Source of the DNA: Chitinophagaceae bacterium
GTDB lineage: Bacteria > Bacteroidota > Bacteroidia > Chitinophagales > Chitinophagaceae
Assembly: GCA_947483345.1 (NCBI GenBank)
Contig: CANKNL010000161.1
Span: forward strand, 1-6,906
Length of the DNA stretch: 6,906 nucleotides
Direction of reading: 5' to 3'
Shown here: piece after piece, positions 1 to 6,028 of the stretch
How the letters are laid out: every line of letters begins with the position of its first letter
How positions within the stretch are numbered: the stretch's first letter is position 1
Made by a program: the position numbers and the translations under genes
Notes under the pieces: model-generated
Database searches by the model: none
Seen by the model: only the letters and a program-made list of their open reading frames with translations
Told to the model about the DNA's origin: nothing

Positions 1-374
1 AAGGCCCGGTGAAAACTAACACCAAGCGGATAAGCCAGTTCAACTAATTCTTTGCATCTTTCTTTATCCACCGTTCCATCTGCATGCAGTATACCAATGA
101 CCACGCCATTACAATCGAGGTCTTTACATATTTGTACATCTGCTTTCATGATTTCAAATTCGGCATCACTATATAAAAAATCACCGCCACGTGGTCGAAT
201 GATGGGATACAGCTCGATCTGTAATTTTTCTCTGGCGGCTTTAATAAAACCATAGGAAGGCGTTGTGCCACCCTCACCGGGATTATCACATAATTCAATA
301 CGGTTGGCGCCTGCATCCTGTGCTATGATACAGCTTTCAATAGTAAACCCTATGACTTCAAGTTTAAAGGTCAA
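1..374 (-). CDS. cutC: CutC family protein, N-terminal 124 residues (3' end outside the window)
   Basis: Translated from the complement, the frame stays open to the window edge and carries the conserved blocks of the CutC family, a TIM-barrel protein of about 240-250 residues. These are GANRIELC (residues 22-29), an EGG turn (34-36), PIIRPRGGDFLYSD (57-70) and GVSFHRA (118-124), where the window cuts it. About half the protein is present. The start chosen is TTG at 374-372: the frame is closed by a stop at 407-405, has no ATG or GTG before this point, and starting here gives the usual short lead into the first beta strand. TTG shares the bases TTGA with the stop codon of the upstream glycosylasparaginase gene, a classic coupling arrangement. 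The family is named for a copper-tolerance phenotype in E. coli, but that role is disputed there because a small RNA (MicL) comes from the same locus. The biochemical function should be treated as unknown. Confidence 0.93.
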   Translation of the reverse strand, partial: MTFKLEVIGFTIESCIIAQDAGANRIELCDNPGEGGTTPSYGFIKAAREKLQIELYPIIRPRGGDFLYSDAEFEIMKADVQICKDLDCNGVVIGILHADGTVDKERCKELVELAYPLGVSFHRA

Positions 375-1405
375 AGTATATATTTTGATGAATGGATTTG
401 ATTTTCATTGTTACTCTTGACACTAAAAACAAACCCTTTTTGAATGGCATAAGCGCCATACTGTCCTTTTTTATTCATCGCTAAAAACCCAACCTGTAAT
501 GTTTTGGCCTTTGCTTTGTCTCGTTTTACAATACGTTCCACAGCTTTTTTACAGGCCATTTCGGGGCTGTATCCCTGCCGCATAAATTCAACCACCAAAT
601 GGGTTCCGCAAATGCGTATCACTTCTTCGCCGGTACCACTGCTGGTGGCAGCACCAATTTCATTATCAACAAAAAGGCCAGCACCAATAATGGGGGAATC
701 GCCAACACGGCCGTGTAACTTAAAGGCCATGCCACTGGTTGTTACGGCACCTGATAAATTGCCTTTTACATCCATGGCTACTAAGCCCATTGTATCATGA
801 TTGGCGGTGCCGTCTTCAAAAAAATTAGGGGCAAAGGGGCCGTTTTGTTTTTTACCTGCCTGAACGGCAGGCTGGTTTTCGATATTGATAACCGGTTTAT
901 ATTCGCTTTTTTTAAGCCATTCGGTGTACGCATTTTGGGCATCATTCGATAAGGTATTACTTTCCAGGATAAAGCCATTTTCGATGGCAAACTGTTGAGC
1001 ACCGGCACCAACCAATATTACATGTGGTGTTTTTTCCATCACTTTACGGGCAACAGAAACAGGATGCTTGATGCGCTCAATACCTGCCACAGCACCGCAA
1101 TTGGCATGATGATCCATAATACAACTGTCTAATGTAACGATCCCGTCCCGGTCGGGATATCCGCCAAGGCCAACACAACAATTGATCTCGTTTTCTATGT
1201 GTATGGCACCGGCTTCCACGGCATCCAATGCCGATCCACTGGCTGATAATATTTTCCAGGCTTCGGCATTTACAGGCATCCCACTGTCCCAGGTTGATAT
1301 CACTATGGGTTTAGTTGTTTGATCTAATTTTTTTGCAAATGATTTAGTGGTGGTCAATAAAGGTGCAGTAAGTGCTCCAAGTTGTAAAAATTTCCTTCTG
1401 TTCAT
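371..1405 (-). CDS. N4-(beta-N-acetylglucosaminyl)-L-asparaginase (glycosylasparaginase) precursor, exported
   Basis: This is an Ntn-hydrolase of the glycosylasparaginase/type 2 asparaginase family, 344 residues, close to the length of the Elizabethkingia precursor. It hydrolyses the GlcNAc-asparagine bond at the end of N-glycoprotein breakdown. The inactive precursor cuts itself before the nucleophilic threonine; here that is Thr205 in NHDTMG, giving an alpha chain (about 25-204) and a beta chain (205-344). Other family signatures are STWD with Trp39 near the N-terminus, TTSG at 222-225, HGRVGDSP at 231-238 (Arg233 and Asp236 would hold the substrate), and a Gly-rich SGTGE loop at 256-260. 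The N-terminus reads NRRKFLQLG followed by a hydrophobic stretch and SFA-K, which resembles a Tat signal peptide with cleavage after Ala24, so the mature enzyme is probably periplasmic. The ATG start places this signal correctly. The gene lies 87 bases after the MFS gene and overlaps cutC by four bases. A general isoaspartyl peptidase is less likely given the HGRVGDSP block. Confidence 0.94.
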   Translation of the reverse strand: MNRRKFLQLGALTAPLLTTTKSFAKKLDQTTKPIVISTWDSGMPVNAEAWKILSASGSALDAVEAGAIHIENEINCCVGLGGYPDRDGIVTLDSCIMDHHANCGAVAGIERIKHPVSVARKVMEKTPHVILVGAGAQQFAIENGFILESNTLSNDAQNAYTEWLKKSEYKPVINIENQPAVQAGKKQNGPFAPNFFEDGTANHDTMGLVAMDVKGNLSGAVTTSGMAFKLHGRVGDSPIIGAGLFVDNEIGAATSSGTGEEVIRICGTHLVVEFMRQGYSPEMACKKAVERIVKRDKAKAKTLQVGFLAMNKKGQYGAYAIQKGFVFSVKSNNENQIHSSKYIL

Positions 1406-1492
1406 AGTTATGCCTGTTGTTTATAAGATTACAACTTTCCTGAAAATAATGGTTAATGCATTGCCGATAAAAGCTGTATAATTCTGGTAAAG

Positions 1493-2707
1493 TTAAGACA
1501 TGCCGACTGCAGTTTTACTAAATAGCGTTAAATAAAAAATCACAAAAATGGATATGACTGCTGTGATCAAAAAAGTAACCATGGACCCAAAATTAAACCA
1601 CAGCAATCCACAAAGACTGCTGGCGATCAAAGCACAAATACTTTGAAATCCGGCATAAGTGCCAATGGCAGTTGCCGTTTCTTTTTTATCAACTACATTG
1701 CTGATCCAGGCTTTTGCGATACCCTCAGTAGCTGCAGCATAAACGCCATACAGAAAAAATAAAAACAGAAAAACAAGGAGGTTATTATTAAAGGCAAATC
1801 CTATGTAAACCAGGCAAAAAATAAATAAACCGGCTATGAATATTTTTTTAAGTCCCAGTTTGTCTGCTAAAATCCCAATGGGATAAGCCAGTATGGCATA
1901 AACCAGGTTGTAAAATATATAGATGCCAATGACAGCTGTATCAGTCAGGCCACTTGTTTTCATCTTTAATAAGAGGAATACATCCGAACTGTTGAACAAG
2001 GCAAATAGGAGTAAACCGGTTACTAATCTTTTGTACTGCGGCTGACTGTTTTTCCAATAACTGCTAAAAGCAAAGAACGATGTGCTTAGGCGTTGACCGC
2101 TTGCTGTTACCAGTGGGGTCTTACTTTTTTCTTTTATGAAAAGGGTAGTAACAATCGCCAGTAAACCCGGTAAAAAAGCAATTAAAAAAAGCGTTTTATA
2201 ATTGGCAGGATAAAAATACAGGTAAATTAATGCCAGCGCGGGCCCAATAACAGCGCCCAGTGTATCCATACTACGGTGAAAACCGAATACACGGCCTTTG
2301 GTTTCTTTATTGCATTCATCGCTAAGCATGGCATCTCTGGCTCCAGTTCTAATGCCTTTACCCAAACGGTCAATTGTGCGGGATAAAAATATCCACCAGG
2401 GATAAATAAAAATGGCCAGCATGGGTTTACTGAGTGCACTAAACGCATAACCCAACTGCACAAAAGGTAAGCGCTTGCCGGTGTTATCGCTCATTTTGCC
2501 AAAATAACTTTTGCTTAAACCTGCAACCCCTTCTGCAACGCCTTCCAAAATGCCAATAAAAATGGCTGAATAACCTATATGACTGAGGAAAAGTGGCATA
2601 ACCGGATACAGCATTTCACTGGCCATATCAGTCAATAAACTCACTAACGACAGTAGCCAAATCGTTCGGGTAATAATTTTTTGTGGAGAATTTGTGAGTG
2701 GCTGCAC
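1493..2707 (-). CDS. Major facilitator superfamily transporter, substrate unknown
   Basis: A 404-residue inner-membrane protein with about twelve hydrophobic helices in two halves, separated by a polar central loop at about 192-227. Loop 2-3 carries the MFS motif A-like GKMSDNTGKR (70-79). Its counterpart in the second half is GILADKLGLKK (278-288). Helix 4 begins with SRTIDRLGKGIRTGARDA (109-126), and helix 5 has LGAVIGP (150-156), similar to the antiporter motif C. The early DMASEMLYPVMPLFL block (27-41) is typical of a group of uncharacterised bacterial MFS proteins; I cannot name a substrate. The start is taken as GTG at 2707-2705: an in-frame stop lies three codons upstream, and the next in-frame ATG is residue 28, inside helix 1. 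The gene is the first of a possible three-gene minus-strand transcript with the glycosylasparaginase and cutC genes. Uptake of a glycan or amino acid breakdown product is possible from context only; drug efflux is an equal alternative. Confidence 0.9.
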   Translation of the reverse strand: MQPLTNSPQKIITRTIWLLSLVSLLTDMASEMLYPVMPLFLSHIGYSAIFIGILEGVAEGVAGLSKSYFGKMSDNTGKRLPFVQLGYAFSALSKPMLAIFIYPWWIFLSRTIDRLGKGIRTGARDAMLSDECNKETKGRVFGFHRSMDTLGAVIGPALALIYLYFYPANYKTLFLIAFLPGLLAIVTTLFIKEKSKTPLVTASGQRLSTSFFAFSSYWKNSQPQYKRLVTGLLLFALFNSSDVFLLLKMKTSGLTDTAVIGIYIFYNLVYAILAYPIGILADKLGLKKIFIAGLFIFCLVYIGFAFNNNLLVFLFLFFLYGVYAAATEGIAKAWISNVVDKKETATAIGTYAGFQSICALIASSLCGLLWFNFGSMVTFLITAVISIFVIFYLTLFSKTAVGMS

Positions 2708-2749
2708 AAGGCTTCATTTTTCCGAATGTAGCAATTTGTTGGTACATTG

Positions 2750-2777
2750 CAGACATAAAAAAATAATTTGTTACAAA
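2750..2777 (-). promoter_or_regulatory. Weak promoter candidate for the MFS-glycosylasparaginase-cutC group
   Basis: On the minus strand TTTG (2777-2774) is followed after 16 bases by TATGTCTG (2757-2750), one mismatch from the Bacteroidota -7 consensus TAnnTTTG. The spacing is a few bases shorter than the usual 19 or so. Transcription would begin near 2743 and leave a leader of about 35 bases before the GTG start. This is a motif match only. Confidence 0.3.
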
Positions 2778-2807
2778 CAGGATTGAATCGAAAGTTAACG
2801 ACTGTTC

Positions 2808-2830
2808 TTTATTGTATTGATAACAATAAA
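2808..2830. repeat. Perfect inverted repeat (8-7-8) just upstream of the rnr start codon
   Basis: TTTATTGT (2808-2815) and ACAATAAA (2823-2830) are exact reverse complements around a 7-base spacer, ATTGATA. After one mismatch (C2807/T2831) two more pairs are possible, T2806-A2832 and T2805-A2833, the last being the A of the ATG. It ends two bases before the rnr start codon. It could be an operator for a dimeric regulator or a weak RNA hairpin over the initiation site; only one of the eight core pairs is G-C, so the hairpin would be unstable. Chance is not excluded in such A/T-rich sequence. Confidence 0.5.
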
Positions 2831-2832
2831 TA

Positions 2833-4896
2833 ATGAATATGCATAAAAAAAATAAAGCCGGGAAAAAATCATCACAAACAGATATTGTAAAGGGTAAACT
2901 AGATATTTCTAAAAACGGAATGGGGTTTGTGATTGTAGAGGGGCAAGAAAAAGATATTATTGTTCGGCCTAATGATTTTAACAGGGCATTTCATGGTGAT
3001 ATCGTACGGGTTCAGATTAATAAGGGGCTTTCAAAAGACAAGAGAATTGAAGGCAAAGTAGTGGACGTGGCCGAACGTAAACAAACTGAGTTTATTGGTA
3101 ATATACAAATGAGCAAGAATTTCGCTTTTTTTATACCGGCATCTGAAAAACCAATTCCTGATTTTTATATTGCTGCAGATAAATTAAACGGTGCACAGGA
3201 TAATGAAAGGGTAGTGGTGAAGTTGGTTAGCTGGGATAAATCAGAAAAGAAACCTATTGGCGAAGTGATTAGTATATTAAAATCGGAAGATGAGAATGAT
3301 ATGGCCATGAAAGAGATTTTAATAGAAACCGGTTTCCCACTTGCTTTTGATAAAGAGGTACTGGCTGAAGTGAAAAAATTACAACAGCATATTGCCCGGG
3401 AAGAGATCAGTAAGCGAAAAGACTACCGCGATATTTTAACTTTTACGATAGATCCTGTAGATGCAAAAGATTTTGATGATGCCTTATCCATCCGTAACCT
3501 GGATAATGGTAATTATGAAATTGGTGTACATATTGCAGACGTCAGTCATTTTGTAAAACCCGGTACCCTGCTGGATAAAGTGGCATATGAAAGGGCCACC
3601 AGTGTATATTTGCCTGATCGGGTAAATCCCATGCTGCCCGAAAAAATATCGAATGAGCTTTGTTCTTTAAGGCCGCATGAAGATAAATATACCTTCTCTG
3701 CCATTTTTCAAATAACCAACCGGGCCGAAATAAAACATACCTGGTTGGGGCGTACAATTATACACAGTAATCATCGGTTTAATTACGATGAAGTTCAGGA
3801 TATTATAGAAAAGAAAGATGGCTTGCATTATAAGCCCATCGCCTTATTAAATGATCTGGCACAAAAATTCAGAAGAGAACGATTTAGAAACGGGGCCATC
3901 AATTTTTCTTCTCAGGAAGTTAAGTTTGAACTGGATGACAAAGGAAAACCAATAGGTATTGTAATAAAAGAAAGCAAAGATGCCCATAAACTGATTGAAG
4001 AGTTTATGCTGTTGGCTAATCGTTCTGTAGCTGCTTATGTCTCTAAAATTAAAGTAAATAAGGAGCCCATCCCTTTTCCTTATCGTATACATGATACCCC
4101 TGATGATGAAAAGCTGAAACCCTTTATTGCTTTTGCCAAAAAATTTGGATACACATTTGATATGCATGATGAAGCTGCTGTTGCGGCCTCTTTTAATAAA
4201 ATGTTGAAAGATGTACAGGGAAAACCGGAGCAACATGTTTTAGAACAATTGGGTATAAGAACCATGTCAAAAGCCATCTATACCTCATCAAATATTGGGC
4301 ATTATGGACTGGGGTTTGAACACTATTGTCATTTTACGTCTCCCATACGCAGGTACCCGGATGTGATGGTTCATCGGATCTTATTGCAGTGCCTGGAAAA
4401 AGATCTGAAACTGGATAAAAAAATGGACGAACGCTGTAAACACTGCAGCGATCGTGAACGCAAAGCCATGGAAGCAGAACGTGCCGGTAATAAATACAAG
4501 CAGGTTGAGTTCATGAAAAATTATCTGGGCGAAGAATTTGACGGCATCATCAGTGGTGTTGCGTCTTTTGGTTTTTTTGTAGAAACGGTGACTCATAAAT
4601 GCGAAGGCATGGTAACCGCCCGAGACCTGAGTGATTACGATGATTTTAGACTGGATGAGGCTGATTATGCATTGGTTGGGTTACGTACAGGTCAAAAATT
4701 CAGGATGGGAGACTCGGTGCGAATTAAAGTGGTAGCTGCCAATTTGAGTAAAAGACAATTGGATTATGAGTGGGTGACAGATAAAAAAGGGATCAGTAAC
4801 CGGGAAATGGGCAAGCCTGCAACCGGCATAAAACATAAATCACCTTTAGCAAATAAAGCTAAATCGGGGAGTCAGTCAACACGAAAGAAAAAATAA
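2833..4896 (+). CDS. rnr: Ribonuclease R (3'-5' exoribonuclease, RNase II/R family)
   Basis: A 687-residue cytoplasmic hydrolytic exoribonuclease that degrades structured RNA processively, acting in rRNA quality control and mRNA turnover in bacteria studied. Domains in order: a lysine-rich tail (1-20), an OB-fold cold-shock domain (about 18-78), a second cold-shock-like domain (about 84-150), the RNB catalytic domain (about 198-523) and an S1 RNA-binding domain (about 565-645, starting GEEFDGIISGVASFGFF). The catalytic block is DPVDAKDFDDA; Asp207, Asp213, Asp215 and Asp216 match the four metal-binding aspartates of RNase II/R. The other RNB signature is HFTSPIRRYPD (500-510). The C-terminus is a basic tail ending in RKKK. 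It is shorter than E. coli RNase R (about 813 residues), chiefly because the N-terminal helix-turn-helix segment is absent; this places it with other short RNase R proteins. ATG at 2833 is chosen; a second ATG two codons later would change little. RNase II itself is less likely given the two basic tails. Confidence 0.97.
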   Translation: MNMHKKNKAGKKSSQTDIVKGKLDISKNGMGFVIVEGQEKDIIVRPNDFNRAFHGDIVRVQINKGLSKDKRIEGKVVDVAERKQTEFIGNIQMSKNFAFFIPASEKPIPDFYIAADKLNGAQDNERVVVKLVSWDKSEKKPIGEVISILKSEDENDMAMKEILIETGFPLAFDKEVLAEVKKLQQHIAREEISKRKDYRDILTFTIDPVDAKDFDDALSIRNLDNGNYEIGVHIADVSHFVKPGTLLDKVAYERATSVYLPDRVNPMLPEKISNELCSLRPHEDKYTFSAIFQITNRAEIKHTWLGRTIIHSNHRFNYDEVQDIIEKKDGLHYKPIALLNDLAQKFRRERFRNGAINFSSQEVKFELDDKGKPIGIVIKESKDAHKLIEEFMLLANRSVAAYVSKIKVNKEPIPFPYRIHDTPDDEKLKPFIAFAKKFGYTFDMHDEAAVAASFNKMLKDVQGKPEQHVLEQLGIRTMSKAIYTSSNIGHYGLGFEHYCHFTSPIRRYPDVMVHRILLQCLEKDLKLDKKMDERCKHCSDRERKAMEAERAGNKYKQVEFMKNYLGEEFDGIISGVASFGFFVETVTHKCEGMVTARDLSDYDDFRLDEADYALVGLRTGQKFRMGDSVRIKVVAANLSKRQLDYEWVTDKKGISNREMGKPATGIKHKSPLANKAKSGSQSTRKKK

Positions 4897-4957
4897 TTTT
4901 TTTTAACTGCAAAAACGTTGATTAAGATGGCGTCTTTGTGTCTTAGTGGTTAAGTAT
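4897..4957. other. Short spacer between rnr and the polyprenyl synthase gene
   Basis: Eight T residues follow the rnr stop codon directly (4897-4904). The only possible stem before them is an A/T pairing of the A-run at the end of rnr with this T-run, so I do not call a terminator. The rest holds the octamer repeat at 4930-4953. No Bacteroidota-type promoter is seen, so the synthase gene is probably read through from rnr. Confidence 0.55.
4930..4953 (+). repeat. Three degenerate tandem octamers
   Basis: GCGTCTTT (4930-4937), GTGTCTTA (4938-4945) and GTGGTTAA (4946-4953) line up as three 8-base units, the last more diverged. The pattern resembles the intergenic GCGTCTTTGCG-type repeats that I recall from many Bacteroidota genomes; that recollection is not proven here. 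The third unit contains the GTG that would be an alternative start for the next gene. Confidence 0.5.
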
Positions 4958-5923
4958 ATGCATTCATTCATAGAACTATCTAAATTTTTTGATGAGAAAT
5001 TCAATATCCGTCATTTTCCGGATAATCCTGAAACCTTGTATGATCCTGCACAGTATATTTTAAATCTGGGCGGCAAAAGGATACGGCCGGTTTGTGTTTT
5101 AATGGGTAATCAATTGTTTGATGAGATAGACCCTGATGCCTATCATGCTGCAGCAGCCATCGAACTCTTTCATAATTTCAGTTTAATACACGACGATATT
5201 ATGGATAAAGCACCTATGCGTCGTGGAATGGAAACAGTACATACCAGATATGGAGAATCAACAGCCTTGCTGGCCGGTGATGTGATGTTAGTAAAAGCAT
5301 ATGAACATATTAATAAAATAAAATTAGCCCACTTACAAAAAGTATTATTTCTATTCAATAATACGGCTGCGGCTGTTTGTGAAGGACAGCAAATGGATAT
5401 GGACTTTGAAAAAAGAGATGCCGTAACGATGGATGAATATGTACAGATGATCACTTTAAAAACATCGGTGCTGTTGGCTGCTAGTCTTAAGATGGGCGCG
5501 GTTTTGGGAGGCGCAGGTGAAGGTAATCAACAGCATTTGTATCAGTTTGGTAAAAATCTGGGTATCGCTTTTCAGGTGCAGGATGATTATCTGGATGCTT
5601 TTGGTGATCCTTTGAAATTCGGGAAAAAATTGGGTGGAGATATACTGGCTAATAAAAAAACTTTTTTAATGATACATGCTTTTGAAACCGCAAAGCCCGA
5701 TCAATTACAAGAGTTGACTGATCTGATAAAAAATAATCCGGTAGATAAAGTGGAAAAAGTAATGCAGATTTTTAAAGACTGCAAAGTAGATGATTGGGCC
5801 AAAGCGCTAAAAAATAAATACCTGCAAACGGCATTAAAACACCTGGAAGATACGGCCGTTCTTTCTGTTCGTAAAAAACCATTACAGGAACTGGCTGATT
5901 ATCTGATGATGCGGGAAAGTTGA
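4958..5923 (+). CDS. Short-chain trans-polyprenyl diphosphate synthase (FPP/GGPP synthase family)
   Basis: This cytoplasmic all-helical enzyme adds isopentenyl diphosphate to an allylic diphosphate to make linear prenyl diphosphates, the precursors of quinone tails, carotenoids and carrier lipids. Counting from ATG 4958 (321 residues), it shows GGKRIRP (38-44) for IPP binding, the first Asp-rich motif DDIMD (79-83) followed by Arg88-Arg89, Lys168-Thr169, the second Asp-rich motif DDYLD (209-213) and GGDILANKKT (226-235). The first motif has no two-residue insertion, unlike bacterial FPP synthases of the IspA type. The fifth residue before it is Phe and the fourth Ser, a pattern found in type I GGPP synthases, so a C20 product is my inference. 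A GTG at 4946 is in frame but lies within the octamer repeat; the ATG gives the normal family N-terminus. It is the second gene after rnr, 61 bases downstream, and probably cotranscribed. Confidence 0.93.
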   Translation: MHSFIELSKFFDEKFNIRHFPDNPETLYDPAQYILNLGGKRIRPVCVLMGNQLFDEIDPDAYHAAAAIELFHNFSLIHDDIMDKAPMRRGMETVHTRYGESTALLAGDVMLVKAYEHINKIKLAHLQKVLFLFNNTAAAVCEGQQMDMDFEKRDAVTMDEYVQMITLKTSVLLAASLKMGAVLGGAGEGNQQHLYQFGKNLGIAFQVQDDYLDAFGDPLKFGKKLGGDILANKKTFLMIHAFETAKPDQLQELTDLIKNNPVDKVEKVMQIFKDCKVDDWAKALKNKYLQTALKHLEDTAVLSVRKKPLQELADYLMMRES

Positions 5924-5929
5924 TTGTCG

Positions 5930-5959
5930 TTGTCTTTTTTAATTGAAGCCATAGATTTG
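5930..5959 (+). promoter_or_regulatory. Bacteroidota-type promoter for the amino acid permease gene
   Basis: TTG at 5930-5932 is followed after exactly 19 bases by TAGATTTG (5952-5959), a full match to the -7 consensus TAnnTTTG of the Bacteroidota primary sigma factor at its typical spacing. Transcription would start near 5966, giving a leader of roughly 60 bases before the ATG at 6029. It starts seven bases after the polyprenyl synthase stop codon. No terminator hairpin is visible before it. Confidence 0.55.
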
Positions 5960-6028
5960 AGCAGTCCTGTCATTTTTCCAACTCTAAATATATTTCCTTA
6001 ATTTCCTTCTTTCAAAACCAAAATCAAC

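Larger units (their letters stand above)
2708..2832. other. Divergent intergenic region between the MFS gene and rnr
   Basis: This 125-base A/T-rich gap separates the two divergent gene groups and must hold the start signals for both. Seen here are a weak minus-strand promoter candidate (2750-2777) and a perfect inverted repeat just before the rnr start codon (2808-2830). On the plus strand TAATTTG at 2764-2770 is one base short of the TAnnTTTG consensus and has no well-spaced TTG upstream, so I do not assign an rnr promoter. No Shine-Dalgarno sequence is visible before either start, which is normal for Bacteroidota. Confidence 0.7.

Noticed and set aside
504..800. 98-codon open frame on the plus strand within the glycosylasparaginase gene
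   Set aside because: It runs antisense to the conserved catalytic region of a well-supported enzyme and shows no family features. The same applies to the smaller frame at 52-255 opposite cutC.
1406..1495. TAACTTTA on the minus strand at the MFS stop codon as a promoter for the glycosylasparaginase gene
   Set aside because: It misses the final G of TAnnTTTG and has no TTG at the right distance upstream.
3847..4236. 129-codon open frame on the minus strand inside rnr
   Set aside because: It lies entirely antisense to the RNB domain coding sequence, its translation has no recognisable domain, and A/T-rich coding sequence often gives such frames.
4885..4904. A-run / T-run around the rnr stop codon as an intrinsic terminator
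   Set aside because: The stem would be almost purely A-U with a three-base loop and no G-C core, so it would not be stable enough to stop transcription.
4946..4957. GTG at 4946 as the start of the polyprenyl synthase
   Set aside because: It adds only four residues, lies in the octamer repeat, and an ATG at 4958 gives the usual N-terminus.
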